From contig BSBM01000260.1 of the NCBI GenBank assembly GCA_027924585.1, positions 16,492,001 to 16,556,000 of the forward strand: DNA of 64,000 nt, written 5' to 3'. A model generated the notes under the pieces. It was not told the origin of the DNA. It was given only the letters and a program-made list of their open reading frames with translations, and made no database searches. Origin of the DNA: Larix kaempferi. Lineage: Eukaryota > Streptophyta > Pinopsida > Pinales > Pinaceae. This document shows, one piece after another, positions 20,301 through 32,798 of the stretch. Position numbers and translations under genes: made by a program. Each line of letters starts with the position of its first letter. Within the stretch, counting starts at the first letter, position 1.

Positions 20301-21241
20301 TGTATTGGAGAAAAATCACTATGGCTTGGGAATACCACAACAGACAGATGACTACTAGAAATCTACTCAATTCTCAAAGCCATGCTATTATAAATGACAA
20401 TGTTATGATAATGGAGAAATGTAACCAACCTCAATCCAACGTTTGATGTAGATCCCCGTTGGAGCTTTCAATCCGCGCACATCCAAGCACTTGTAATCTG
20501 CAAATTAGTCTTGACAACCAATATCTAACAAGTACATGTGATATATATAAATGACATTAACATTATCAATAACAATGGTCCATAATATCATAAGCAAATG
20601 TAACCCATTGTATAATAAACAACATTCACACCATGAATGGACGAGAATATGAGTATTTCTATTAATGAACAAGAAGAAGTACAAAGAGATACGACCTCTT
20701 GCCGGCAACCAATCTGAACCAAGATCTAGATCAATCCACTTGTGCCTCCACCACTTCAATCCTCCATGAATGGCAAACTCAAACTAGAAAGGAGTTTGGA
20801 AGGTGAACATAACTGGTTCACAACTACAAGGATCAATGAGTGCAGACTCAAGATAGGGAAAAAATCCACTAGAGTGCCTTTACTATTCTCTTCTTCCTCC
20901 CATCCATAAGCCATATGTGCTCGATATATAGTCCTCTCAAAGGTAGGTGAAAGGACACATCGATATGTTACTTGGGAAGATGGAGAGACAAAGGTCACCC
21001 AATGACTGCTTTTTGGGAGTAAAAAGTAATTAATAGTGGTTTTTACCATTTTACTTGATTCCCACGGGCTATAGTGATGCAACTCGCAGGTACGCATGCT
21101 ATGGTGATGCAACATGCGGGTAGGAACAAAAATAGGGCAAACTGGTATCACTGAAGGATAAAAATGGATCTGAGTCACTAAAATGGATCCTACAGGCCAA
21201 AGAATGCTGATGCTCACAGGGTGGAAGATTTCTGTGTAACA
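20301..21241 (-). repeat. Gypsy 5' LTR (941 bp)
   Basis: Same length as 8242-9182, same termini, about 30 base differences by eye. It is followed directly by TGCAT (21242-21246), the right copy of the target duplication. Confidence 0.95.
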
Positions 21242-21246
21242 TGCAT

Positions 21247-21286
21247 AGATAGGTAAGCTAGTTTAGTTAGATCCATATCACTGACA
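21247..21286 (-). repeat. Copia-A 5' LTR, outer remainder
   Basis: Forty bases ending CCATATCACTGACA continue the Copia-A LTR interrupted at 8241 and are the inverted partner of 7798-7838. CTTCT after it (21287-21291) is the right target duplication. Confidence 0.85.
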
Positions 21287-21398
21287 CTTCTTGAACCATG
21301 AGTCTACCCATGGAGAGCGAGTTGATTCCATTCTTCACAGCTTCACGAAAGGAACCAATGCCAACCTTAATAGAAAAGGGGTTAGGCATGGAGGGCAT
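21287..21398 (-). pseudogene. LINE-B ORF1, N-terminal part
   Basis: From an ATG at 21398-21396 the minus strand reads MPSMPNPFSIKVGIG and ends LSMGRLMVQE at the Copia-A boundary. The frame resumes at 3473 with SPSITIPIDPKAKDQARF. The joint proves that Copia-A landed inside this ORF. The frame is open a little further upstream to a TAA, so a start farther up cannot be excluded. Confidence 0.75.
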
Positions 21399-24300
21399 AG
21401 AACAAACATAATGTCTAGTGGGGATGGGAAAGTCAAGTATTTTATTGTGTTATGGGGTTTATATCCGACTGTACTTCTTCATAACTCAAGGATGCCTATA
21501 AGAATCTAGCAATGGTGTCCTTTATAAAAAATTTCATGGATATTTTTGTCCTTTTCCCTTTCATTTCACTTTTTTTGTAGAATTTTCCTTGGGCTTGAAT
21601 ATCTATGTCCACTGTGATTACCAGTGGTATTTTCTCATTATAAAATAACTAATATTTGATAGAGATATTCAATTTCATGCTTCTTTTGTATTTTGGAGGA
21701 TCCATGAATGTGCCAAGTACAAGTCAAGGCTTGATTGATTAGAACTAATTATGAGGCCTATCCACCATTGGGTTCCTTAATTTTTTTCATTTCAGTGGTT
21801 ATTAGTAAAATTAGATTGATTTATTCAATATGTTTCCATACAATTTTTAATTCGGCAATTGTCTAAGACTAATTTTTAATTTGGAAATCGTCTAAGACTA
21901 GTGATCTTGTAGAAATGGAACCCAAATAAATGGTCTACCTTAGGGAATGCAAACGTAGCAAAGGAGTAGGAAAAAAAAATTATGCAATCCAAGGGACCTA
22001 TTCAAGTTCAATGGCTCTTTATATCTTTGCATGGCTCAATTAAATAAAAATATATAATATATTTGTAGAGAATCCTCATATTCTATTAGTATAGGGAAAC
22101 TAATTTGCAAACTTTTCAAGAAATCTATTTTAGCTTACAAAACAAGAATCTATTTTCTAGAAATTTAGCTTTTAGAATGTTACCATAGTGCTTATGCATT
22201 GGCTAGAGGGTAATTGACTTGGCCATGTTTCCAGAGAACACAAATTGAACTCGAGATCATTCAGAATATGGGGAGAACATTTTGAATTTATTTCAAAGCA
22301 TACGAAGCTTAGTAAAGTTGTAACTTGAATGCCATTTAGGGATGTCATTTTGCTCCTCCTCGATCAAATTCTCCAACAGCTTCTGGAACGAAGTAAGCAA
22401 GCTAGGATCAAAAAGAGGGTTATCGGGTTCTTTGATAAGTTCAAGAGAAATCCTAAGACTTAAATCTAGTCTCCTGCTTGCTGCAACTTTCAAATCTGTC
22501 ATGGAACCATGAGAACCCGACCTCTTTATTCTCAACTTCAAAAGCACATAACCAACCTGGAAACACGCCTAAAGACTACTATTTTGATTGAAATTGATCT
22601 CTCCAAGAGGACTACTATTCTTATTGAAATTGATTTCTCATCGAGGATTTCTGAGACCAAATCCAGTTTTCACCTTACTATGAATTGGAATCTATTAGAT
22701 TTTAAGATAGCGGCAATATATTTCAATTATATGAAACGAAAATAAATAGGATCAATGGAAGATAAACCATGCACATAAAAAAATAGTTTTATACTGATAT
22801 TAGAGTTGCATCCTTCTTATTACTTCGTTGTAGTAGAGAGATAGATGACTTATTGAATGAATGGAAAGTTCATGACTTTTACTTTATAGTGAATGAAGTG
22901 AAAGTACGCATCCCTTTATTGTTTTCCGAAATGATATTTCAGAATAAATATTATTATTAGTGTCTTTAAATAATATTTCTTATGTTGGGTCGACTTGTGA
23001 GGATACCTCACAAAGTTAGAAACACCAACAAAATCTATATAGGGCTTTCATTCTCCTTGAAAAAATACTTTGTTTCGCTCAGATTACCTGGAACCCAAGT
23101 GTAGATTTCTTCAATAGTATGGTAAAAACTCATTTTCATCTCAGAGAAGATTGACTATTTCTGCAAACATTTTTTTTAGGAGAATCTCTGATACCATTGA
23201 TCCCAACCATGAGCTCCCATGCATTGATGGTATAGTAACTAGTTGGTATTTTGTTCTGCTATTCCCTGCATTCTCTTCCTCTTATAACTTGTTTCCAATC
23301 AGTTACTGTCATTTAGGCACTTAAGGAGGTCTGACTCATTTAGGAGATCTAACTTGTTGGAGACTATAGATGGACACTCTATTGTTGATAGAATACAGTC
23401 GGAGTGTCTTAAAACTATATCAACCTGGCCATAGATAAAGAAGGTATCGCATAGTGCGAATTATCATGTCCTCTTTCCTAATTCAAGAGATTTTGTGTTG
23501 AGAAAAACACTTGCCTTTGAAATTCAGAAGAATCAACATATTTTTGCATGGATATTGAGATTACTCGAATGGAATTCCTATGTCTATAATGAATGAATCT
23601 CTAAATACAAACTATATAGGGAAGTTCACTAAGACATAGCAATAGCCAGATGATTTCCTGCATTTTATTGGTTGGCATTATTACTGATCATCACAATCCT
23701 TGGGTATTATTGTATCATAACCGTACACTTCACTAAGTATCATCTACAGGTGTCTCATCATCATGACTCACTAGATAGAGGTGCCAGATGTTCTATGAAA
23801 TGAAGATCACTTTTAGCAAAGGACAACGACATTTTGTGGGGTGACCGGATGTAGGATGCACGCATGCACTTAGAGGTATTATTATTGAATTATTACATTT
23901 CAATGAGATAGATTCACACTTTTTTTGTATGGTTATATGTTCTGTCACACCAAAAATTCAACTTTTCACCTAATTTGGTAAAACATTTCTATATAACACA
24001 CCCACCCAAGGAATTAAGCAGTGTTGTTTTCCCTTTGGATATCTATATCTAACTTCTAGATGTGGCCTAAAATAATACAAGAGAAAATACTTGATGTCAA
24101 AGCGTTTATAGATATCCATATCACAATCTCAAGCCTCATTTCAGGTTAATCAAATTCTTAAAGATAAGACAACATACCTTGGCCCAAATATGAAAACATA
24201 CCCATAATTTATTTTATATCTTATGATTTAAAATGTATTTTACGGAAATATGATTTGTATGGATCAAACATGATATTCAAGCATTGATTATATGTGAGCA

Positions 24301-26098
24301 CATCACTTTCAACATAATGACATCCATTTTCACCACTCAAATTTATCACACTTAAATATAAAATATTTATTCAAAAATCAACGACATAATGATGTCCATT
24401 AGCACCACTCAATTTTGGAAAATATTTATTCAGAATTCAGAGGAAAAAATCTATGTTACAAAAGGAAATATATCATCCTACACTACAACCCTCCACCCAA
24501 CATAGAGAATGAGAAACTGGACTACATGCCCAAATTTACGCAGATTGTTTTCTGGAAAACATATCATCCTGAGCTACAACCTCCTCCAACGTAGAGAATA
24601 TTACACTACTATGCCAAGTTTATTATTGTTTCCAATCTAAATACTAGAAATTATACTCTAAGGACGCAGTACATCCTTCTTGATTCACCTTCTAGAAGAT
24701 AAAGAACCCAAAACAAAAGGACTAATCTTCACATTTGAGAAGGTTATTTTTTTTTTCAGTCAAGTGCAAAGAGCCATTTTCTTCACTTTCCTCATCCCAA
24801 GAAAGCAAAGTCAGAGTAAACCCAGGAGACTCATTAATGGCTATTCTGTAAGTATGATATACAACATTGCTCTTTCCTATGAGATCTTGATGGATTGTCA
24901 TCTCACAGATTTAATGAAAGGTTTGTTCTTGTAAATTTAAGGAAAAGTTAATAAGTGACTTGTGTGCACGTAAAATAATTTAGTGATAAATACATAATTT
25001 TTGAAAAAATAATATGAACATAATCTACATAGAATGCACTAGGGCGCACATATTTTTTGCAATTTATTTTGAACAATTATATTTTTTATTAATCTTCAAA
25101 ACTGACCATTGAAAATTTTAATCACATTTTATACACATGTGTGTGCACGTAAATATTGTTTTTACCATTTATAAAAAAAGAAAAAAAAGAAAAATACCCT
25201 TTTGAAGAGGATGCGTTGATATGGGGCATATATATTTTTTGATTTTTTTTTGTTGTGTACTTTTTATGTTGTTTATTTTTCTTTGTGTTGATTCGAAGTT
25301 GTGCACATGGTTTTGTAAGTGTAAGTTTGAAAAGAAAAAAAAATATCATATGAATTCATAAACCCGTAAATTATATGCTAATAGATAGACAATTCATTGA
25401 TGAATCCATCAGTATGAAGTCCACCACTTAAGGTGCATCCCAAGACAGGGTTTAGGCTTGCCAAAGAGACCGAAAAAATTAAGTTTGTAGAAAATGGAGC
25501 TAAAATCTCGTTTTAAAGCCCTCGGTCGAACTACTAGCTTGATTGAGGGTTTTAAAATGTTAGATCGAGGTTTTGTGCATATTTTTAAAATACCTTGATC
25601 AAGGGTTTATGTGTTGTTAGAAGAACCTCGATCGAGTTGTTATCTCGATCAAGGTATTAGCGCGATAGAGCTACTATCTTGATCGAGGTATTAACTCGAT
25701 CGAGCTACTGAAAACTCTCGATCGAGCATTTCAAAATCGTCCAATCGAGCTACTGAAAACTAAGAACTTATTATTTATTATTGATATATTTTTCATTAAT
25801 AAATCAACATTCATTGATTTTCATTAGTTTTCTTTTTAAAAACAAATTACAAAATTTTATAATATTAGGCATAATTTTGATATTAAACTTAATATTTCCA
25901 AAAATTAAAATTAATACAATTTTTTTAAATTTACAATATTTTGATTTTATGATTGGTCAATGACAATTCCAATGGAACATAAATCCCTACAAGAGTGGTT
26001 TTAATTATCACAATTTAAAAAAAATAGAAATGATTGCCACATGTTATAATACCAAAATTCTTACAATTGCCACATGTTATCTAGTATGCCCTTGTGCT
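21399..26098. other. AT-rich intergenic DNA, no gene recognised
   Basis: I find no convincing domain in this 4.7 kb. One minus-strand frame at 22293-22547 (KEPDNPLFDPSLLTSFQKLL) looks protein-like but I do not recognise it. A 39-base unit around GACTACTATTTTGATTGAAA is duplicated at 22571-22645, and a block around CATCCTACACTACAACC recurs at 24475 and 24565. The rest is diverged, AT-rich DNA. Confidence 0.5.
25480..25765. repeat. cluster of TCGATCGAG/TCGATCAAG motifs
   Basis: About ten irregularly spaced copies of CTCGATCGAGC, CTCGATCAAGG and close variants, some perfectly palindromic, occur in 280 bases. A second cluster of the same motif is at 56215-56550. Spacing is not constant, so this is not a simple tandem array. 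Confidence 0.65.
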
Positions 26099-26103
26099 TG
26101 GAT

Positions 26104-26631
26104 TGTAACACCCTAAAATTGCATGAATAACCCATAAAACTTAAATAAATTTAAATGCATGCCATAAGATCTGATTGAATTAGTTACATACCTGATTAGA
26201 TGAACTTGGTGGTTACCTTGATGGCTCCAAGTTCTGCAACTGAAGGTGGGGGGATGACTCTCCACCCAACCAACCCCAGCCAAACAGATGAGGCCCCCGA
26301 GCCCCCAACAATTAACCATATTCCAGTGCTATCTTACTTTCCCTTTTTTTGTCAACCTCTTCCTTCTTCCTTTGCTCCTCTGAATCTCCTCCTCCAAAAT
26401 TCCAATGAACACCCTCCCCAAAGATCCCTCTCTCTTCTTCTCTTCCCCTTTTTATTTATCCCTTCTCCTTTTTCTTCATTTATTATTTAATTTCTATCTT
26501 TATGCAAAATTTGATTTTCAGTACTTCTTTTCATGTTTTTTTAATTATATTATATTATATTAAATATTCCCTATATTCGTATATTATATTATATTAAATA
26601 TTTCCTATATTCGTATATGAGGGTTGTTACA
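26104..26631 (-). repeat. left (3') LTR of the 26-33 kb element
   Basis: Matches 32799-33338 along its length, with small indels in the TATATTATAT-rich part near the end. Termini TGTAACA and TGTTACA are mutually inverted. Confidence 0.9.
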
Positions 26632-26647
26632 TACTCCCCCCCTCAAG
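26632..26647 (-). other. polypurine tract
   Basis: On the minus strand the bases before the LTR read CTTGAGGGGGGGAGTA, a clear purine tract in the expected position. Confidence 0.8.
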
Positions 26648-28487
26648 AAAATTCGTCCCGAAGTTATAATCTTCAAGCAATAAATACAATACTTATTCAA
26701 TCAATCAATCAAGTAAATACTAGAATATATAGATAGCTAGTACTATTGTGATGTTAAGAGATTTATATGTGTGGCCACCACATAGAAGTATCCAAACCAC
26801 ACTAATACAATCAATCGCCCTAGGTTACAACATGCTCTTAAGTAATTCCCTATGAGTCTAGTATGAAACCATAGAAACAATTATGCATCATACACACATA
26901 AGCATTAGACAATTAATTAAATTAATAACTGTGTATTTCTTTACTTCATCTTTCCTTATGCACCTTCTCCCTAAGAATCATACCATCTTCCACCTCCATA
27001 AACCTCCCCTCCAACTCCAGATGATCCTGCTCGCCATGGCATGGGCCGGCTACTGTAACCTGTCCGCGGATCATACAGTAGGCATCAGAAGTTCCCTGGG
27101 AGGTTGCTGCGACATTGTCACTCTTCCACTTCTGGTAATAGTGTGGCCTCATCGGAATTTAACCAGAATCTGGGCCTCATCGGTACTAACCGGCATATGG
27201 TTCCCAGTACCCCGATCATGATATCAGGATCATTATACCCCAGTCATCTCGAAAGGATAGCATAAAAATCCTCCACAAGCACCCTCAAGGCACTAGCCCC
27301 AGGAATCAGAAGTCCTTCTACATAAACCTCCCTCCCGGTGAGTATGTCTCCAACCGTGGACTCTGGTCACATCAGACATTCTTCGGGAAGTAACCGTGGC
27401 ATTTCCACCTTCCCAACTTCTGGTAATAAAGTCAAGATTTGATGGCATAAAGTTAATTGTTGGGCTTGTCCCCAAACCCATAATATATTTATAGTATCTA
27501 TTCTCATTTGTGTTTATGGGCTCCCACGAAATCATAGAATGATTAGCCTCACCAGGTTGTTTGAGAGGATCACCTGGAACAACTTGCACTTACCATAATG
27601 AATAATCATTAGTAATCATTTATCAATATATATCATGGATAAATAATATATCATGGATCAACCTTGAATCGTGTGCTAACAAGAATGTCTAGCCACCAAT
27701 CCATATTCCATTACATCATAAGCCACTATCATGATAAGTCATGCCGAGTTTAACATCTAATGCATTTAGGTGCTCAGTGCTACCATTATAACATAACCGG
27801 TCATGATACTTTCATAATTTTACTAAGCATATCATTAATATGTCATGATAAGCTGCCATATTTCAACATTAGTACTATCAACATGGAGTAACGACCCACA
27901 TAATCCATCATCATATCAAATATGCATTCTAACAACCCACATAATCCATCATCATATCAAATATGCATTCTACGGGGAGCAATAAGGGTTAGCATGAAAC
28001 GATAACATGCCATACCAAATATCTTATATAATCTCTTATTCTTCACTAACACATAACATAGTTGTAAAATACCAAAATTAACCACAACATGCTTTCATAC
28101 CATTTATGTGCCAAATTTCATTTATCTCTAGATGCAATGATAAGCTATTAAAATGCTAAATTAATACATCACGAAATAATATCATTTTATGTTCTACACA
28201 TCATTTATCTTATATATCACCATAGCATCATGAAATAACCTCAACAAGTATCACATGCACAACCCATGGCTATAAATTTCATGGCTAGAACTAACAATCA
28301 TCAAATTTCACATGAATAATGCATGACCATGAAGGCATCATTCTAAGAACAACATGTAAAAACACCATATCATTTAACACATAACTTTGATTTCAAGATG
28401 CCATAAATAAAACTATAAATTACCAATTGAGTATCAACAATCAAGGCATCATGTACCTCATGTCCTATACATCTGGAAACCATAATA
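26648..28487. other. internal noncoding part of the 26-33 kb element
   Basis: No retroelement domain is readable in six frames. Short repeated phrases occur (AACCCACATAATCCATC twice at 27890-27955), and two diverged copies of CGGAAGTT/CTTCTGGTAATA sequences lie at 27100-27160 and 27395-27430. Confidence 0.45.
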
Positions 28488-28882
28488 AACTGAGTATTCA
28501 ACTCAAGGAACTCATCGATCAAGGAATGATTCGGCCTAGTGTTTCACCTTGGGGTCACCAGTCATTTTTGTCAAGAAGAAGGATGGCACCCTTCGTTTTT
28601 GCATTGATTATCAGGATTTGAATAAATCCACCATAAAGAATCGTTATCCCATGCCTCACATCGATGACTTGTTTGATCAGCTAAGAGGTGCATTAGTATT
28701 CTCCAAGATCGACCTTCGATCAGGATATCAACAATTAAGGATCAAGGAAGAAGACATTCCAAAAATAGATTTTCATACTAGGTTCGGCCACTATGAATTT
28801 GTGGTCGTACCCTTTGGATTATCGAATGCACCAGTAACGTTCATGAATTTAATGAACATTGTTATAAATATTCTCATTCAAG

Positions 28883-28884
<2 letters not shown>
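28488..28884 (+). pseudogene. pol: Gypsy reverse transcriptase N-terminal fragment
   Basis: The plus strand encodes [18 protein letters not shown], then after a one-base shift [41 protein letters not shown] and [16 protein letters not shown]. It ends just after LMN, before the YVDD box, where an AT microsatellite begins. It belongs to chromovirus-like Gypsy RT. Its first residues continue the protein that ends near 31200, showing that the two pieces were once contiguous. Confidence 0.85.

Positions 28885-28940
<56 letters not shown>
28885..28940. repeat. (AT)n microsatellite
   Basis: About 28 uninterrupted AT units truncate the RT fragment. Confidence 0.95.
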
Positions 28941-28946
<6 letters not shown>

Positions 28947-29388
28947 GATTTTGTTTAATATATTTTTTTTAATTTTGATTATTGATGTTAAATATGTAGT
29001 TGTGTTTCTTTAGCTATGATAAAAGGAGAATATGCATTTATATCAATGGTAAGAGGAAAGTATATGGAAAATTTTAAATTATTTTGCATAAGATATAAGG
29101 ATATTAATAGTATTTATATATTTCATATTAAAAGCTAATTTGTTATTATTATTATTATATTACTTGAAGGAAAATATAATATTACTTTGAATGAAAATAT
29201 AATGTTATTATAATAAGGTTATTGAAATTAACACCTCACATAATTAATGTTTGAAACCTTTGATAATTGTATTGAATATTAATAACATTAGGCTGGAAAA
29301 AATTGAGGAAATATTGTAGGAGATAGATGGATGATAGACACAAAAAGCAAGTTCTAATGACCCTCCCTGCCTTGAATTGCAGTAACTC

Positions 29389-30326
29389 ATGGCTCCAATA
29401 CGAAGAAGGCATGCTCTTGCACCGCCCAAGGCTGGTATTCCAATAGAGCAGGATATTTTACGCTCCTTGGGTGAAGTATCTGGTATGCTCAAGGAATGGG
29501 TAGCAGGTCAAAGTCAGAATCAAAATATAGGCCAAAACCTGGACCAAATCCAAGATAGGGAACTTGAGCAAAAATAGAAACAAGACCGTAATCAACCATC
29601 CTCCTCGAAAGATTGCTCGATATCATGAAGGAAGTTCACAAATATAATTTTCCAGAGTTTACAGGTACCCGGGAAGGGCAGACAGTAGAATCCTAGTTAA
29701 TCAGAGTTAAACGAACCCTTAGTTTTAAGTATTATACCACTAATGAGAAGGCACATATAGCTATGAGCATTCTAAAGGAGGATGCATTGTTATGGTGGGT
29801 GAATGAGGGGAGTAAACTTCGCGTAGAGCCATCACAAGCCACTTGGGATCTCTTTGAAGAAGCCTTTAGGACTCGTTTCCTATCTGATGAGTATAAGCAC
29901 CAACATAGGGTAACTTTCCATGCGGTACAACAGAGAGGGAGACCCATAGAAGAATATGAAGCAGAATTCTACTCTCTAGTGCACCACATTGACTATATGG
30001 CAGACGATAGAAGGAAAGCTGAAAGATTCCTACATGGGTTGGACCTAGAGATTCGTAATGAAGTAGCCATGTGGAAAACCACCACCATGGCTCATACCTC
30101 TAGCATATCTAGGAAAGTAAAGACAAAGATTGACTTGGGAAAACAAGCCCAAGCACAAGAAACCGGGGGAATAATTGTACCTTTTAGTGCAAGGAAGGTT
30201 GGAGGTAGAAGATTCAACTATCAAGGAGGCCACTATGGGGTCGCAAGAGTGACAAGTATTTCAGCTTCCACCACTCCTTCAGAAGCCCCTTGTGGTGGGG
30301 GAAAATATTCGAACCACAGAGAATGA
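29389..30326 (+). pseudogene. gag: Gypsy gag
   Basis: Starts MAPIRRRHALAPPKAG at an ATG at 29389, stops after 62 codons, then resumes with the capsid (retrotrans_gag) region: LKEDALLWWVNEGSKL, WDLFEEAFRTRFL, RGRPIEEYEAEFYSLV and RRKAERFLHGL. The C-terminus is basic. A CCHC-like remnant (KCFECXGPHYKQDCP with a stop inside) follows at about 30395-30435 in another frame. Plus strand, antisense to the enclosing LTRs. Confidence 0.8.
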
Positions 30327-30516
30327 AACGCAGCAACAGAGGCATAGGTCGAGATGGCCGAGGGAGCTCAAACTACGTAGCTCAGTAGGTATTAAATGTT
30401 TTGAATGTTAAGGTCCCCATTACAAACAGGATTGCCCAAAAATAATGGAAGGGGAAGGAAAAAATAGTGCAGGAACTCAAGGAGGTTAGTTACAGGGTCG
30501 ACACCAAATTCATGCT

Positions 30517-31200
30517 ATGGTCAACCATCACCAAGAAGAGCACCAAGCTATAGTGATGGAGTCTCCAAGTATGATAAAAAACATTCCATTGAATATTCTC
30601 ATAGACCTTGTGGCTACTAATATCTTCATTTCTCCTTTCGCACTACAACGTGGGTTGGCAGCCCGAGTTCAATCTGATTTTGACCAGGTAGAGATGGCTT
30701 CAGGACGAAAACAGTCAGTAGGACTTTTGGTAAAGAACTGCATAGTTAAAATAGGGAACATCCATACTAATATGAGTTTGTATAGCACTACCCTAGGGGC
30801 TTACGACATAATAGTGGGAATGGATTAGCTAGAATCTCACTGAGCCTTGGTGGATTTCTATGAGAAGAAGGTCTTTTGCATCGATGACCTTGGAAAACCA
30901 GCAATGATTGAAGGGATTAAACGCGGTGTATTCTTACGCTTCATCGCAGCAACCAAGGTAAATAAGTGTATAAGGAAAGGATGCATAATCTATACTGTAG
31001 AAGCTGTTGACATCGCCCTAACCCAAACTCTAAAACTCACCCAGTCATCTCTGAATTTGTAGATGTTTTCCCTCATGAACTATCTGGGTTACCCCCTATT
31101 CGAGAATTTGACTTCACCATTTCCTTAAAACCCGGTACCGAACCCCTATCCAAGACACCCTATCGGATGACGGTGTCGGAGCTCAATGAATTGAGTATGC
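30517..31200 (+). pseudogene. pol: Gypsy protease and start of RT
   Basis: The protease-like region holds ILIDLVATNIFIS, where the D-S-G-A triplet has become D-L-V-A, and AYDIIVGMD. A TAG follows and the frame continues (VDFYEKKVF). After 31062, in another frame, EFVDVFPHELSGLPPIREFDFT and PYRMTVSELNELS mark the linker and beginning of RT. Similarity stops abruptly at about 31200, at the residues where the RT piece at 28488 begins. Confidence 0.75.
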
Positions 31201-32784
31201 AATTTCATTGAAAAATCTTTATAATAGGATTACTCCATAATGGTCAATAATAAGGATACCAAATGTAACCATCAATCTGCGATGAGCATCGCACAATAGG
31301 CATTTTAATTAGACCTAAATGCCATGACAATCTGCTTATTGACTTCAAGAATGGAAAAAATAATAATTTGAGAGCATTTTAACCAATCCACCACAGATAT
31401 AATCCGTTAAGATATTTAATATCTTATGGCTACCACCACACAACTACATTCCTGTACGTGACTGTCTGCAAATCTGGAACAATATTTCTTCCCAACACAT
31501 ATACAGTTCACCCAGCAGTGTATCTTGCTTCCCACAAATAAAGTATGTTCCCAGATGTCTATAAGACGCCCATCACCTCGATTATGGTCATTGACATGCA
31601 TATACCTCCGATTTCATAGTGATTTTCAGGTGTTGTAATTTTGTAAAACCTAAATAAAAATCCGGGTGTTGTGATTGTGTAAAACCAGAATTAAAATAAT
31701 GATTGTGTAACTATTTAGGGAAGAAGGATCTATTAGTTCCTCGAATGTTAAAATCCTTAATCCCTAATTAGAAGTAATAAACTTTGTTATAGGGAGAATC
31801 AAATAGATTTTATATATATCACACAAAATAACTAGTTTCATTTACAATTTGCAACCAATCCTAACTTCCCATTCAACCGGCGATATAAACATACTTAAAC
31901 AAAGATAATAATAAGGAAAATTAAAGAAAAAAAAAGAGCCTCTTTTACAACACATTCATGTAGGTATCTTAGCCGAGGCTATAACCGAGCATTGTAAGAA
32001 GAATTCAACTCAACTCAGGTAAGGTATGAATCTTAATTATGCAATACATCATGGGATTGATCTAAATTTACCAAAAGACACTAACTTATTAAATATAAGT
32101 TCTGTGAATATTGAGTTTCAACCAGTAAACTTCTTACTGCAAAATAGCAATAATAATATAAAACAAAAGGAGAAATATAGTATCTTCAACGGTAAACTAA
32201 CTTTAAACAAAAAATACATGAGTCAAATACAGGTAGGAATCAATCTTACTCTCGAGGATTTTCTTTATAGGCGAGACAATCCTAAAGGAGCCTTCAGAGG
32301 GATAATTTCTCTCTCTTTTTAAAAGAAAAGGATAGTAGAACCTTACTGTAACCAAATAGATAGGACTGGGTAATTAGCTTCGTTTTGCAGAGAATGCCTC
32401 TTGCATGTATTTGATGTTTCTTTAAATTAACTATCAATTGTTTGCTTGATGGTTATTAGATTCCAATGTGTTAATTGTGTTGATGTATGTCACTTGGAGT
32501 CTATCCTCTAATTGCTTAGCTAAGTACCATCATCCTGGGCATTCTCACTCAGGCGACTTTGGGTGACATTGGATAGGCGCTCTTCTTATAGAGGATTCCC
32601 TTCTTCCACTAATATAATGAAAAGATTCAGAATGAAATTTCTAAATTATTGAGCTATTCCTCAAATGAAAAGATAATTGTAGGAGGCGGGCATGGTCGTT
32701 GTCATTATATGACAAGTTGTAGACATATTAAGAGGCAAGCTGTAAATTATTAAGAGGCCCTGAGGCCCTAGGGTTTGAGCCTGA
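31201..32784. other. internal noncoding part of the 26-33 kb element
   Basis: No domain recognised. A short duplication around TGTTGTAATTTTGTAAAACC lies at 31630-31690. A plus-strand frame at 32026-32322 has no recognisable motif. Confidence 0.4.
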
Positions 32785-32796
32785 GCTATGATACCA
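32785..32796 (-). other. primer binding site (tRNA-Met type)
   Basis: Minus strand TGGTATCATAGC, one mismatch from the usual initiator tRNA-Met site, two bases inside the LTR. Confidence 0.75.
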
Positions 32797-32798
32797 AA

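Larger units (their letters stand above)
8242..21241 (-). mobile_element. 13.0-kb Ty3/Gypsy element, Tat-like, RT-deleted
   Basis: Two 941-bp LTRs flank an internal region read on the minus strand: PBS, 1.6-kb leader, gag, protease, a linker without reverse transcriptase, integrase, an archaeal-type RNase H, then a long 3' region with an antisense gene. Order protease-integrase with integrase last of the core defines Gypsy. The PBS, the extra RNase H and the antisense ORF point to the Tat lineage. It is flanked by TGCAT. The LTRs differ by about 30 substitutions and no indel (counted by eye), so it is the youngest large element in this nest. Without RT it could only have moved with help from a relative. 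Confidence 0.9.
3474..21286 (-). mobile_element. Copia-A LTR retrotransposon (interrupted by Gypsy 8242-21241)
   Basis: A Ty1/copia element lies on the minus strand: 5' LTR 21286-21247 plus 8241-7798, PBS at 7797-7786, leader, gag, protease, integrase, part of reverse transcriptase, then an LTR at 3702-3474. Gene order protease-integrase-RT defines Copia. On the minus strand the flanks are AGAAG (21291-21287) and AGAAT (3473-3469), a 5-bp target duplication with one change. Removing the element rejoins the LINE-B ORF1 reading frame exactly. All genes carry stops or frameshifts. RNase H and the end of RT are missing and the two LTRs do not match each other. Confidence 0.85.

Noticed and set aside
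23180-23200. CTCTGATACCA resembling a tRNA-Met PBS
   Set aside because: No LTR start follows it and no element body is visible around it.
28549-29013. Long RT frame extending into a repeated I-Y tail
   Set aside because: The tail is only the AT microsatellite and following AT-rich DNA; real RT similarity ends at about 28884.
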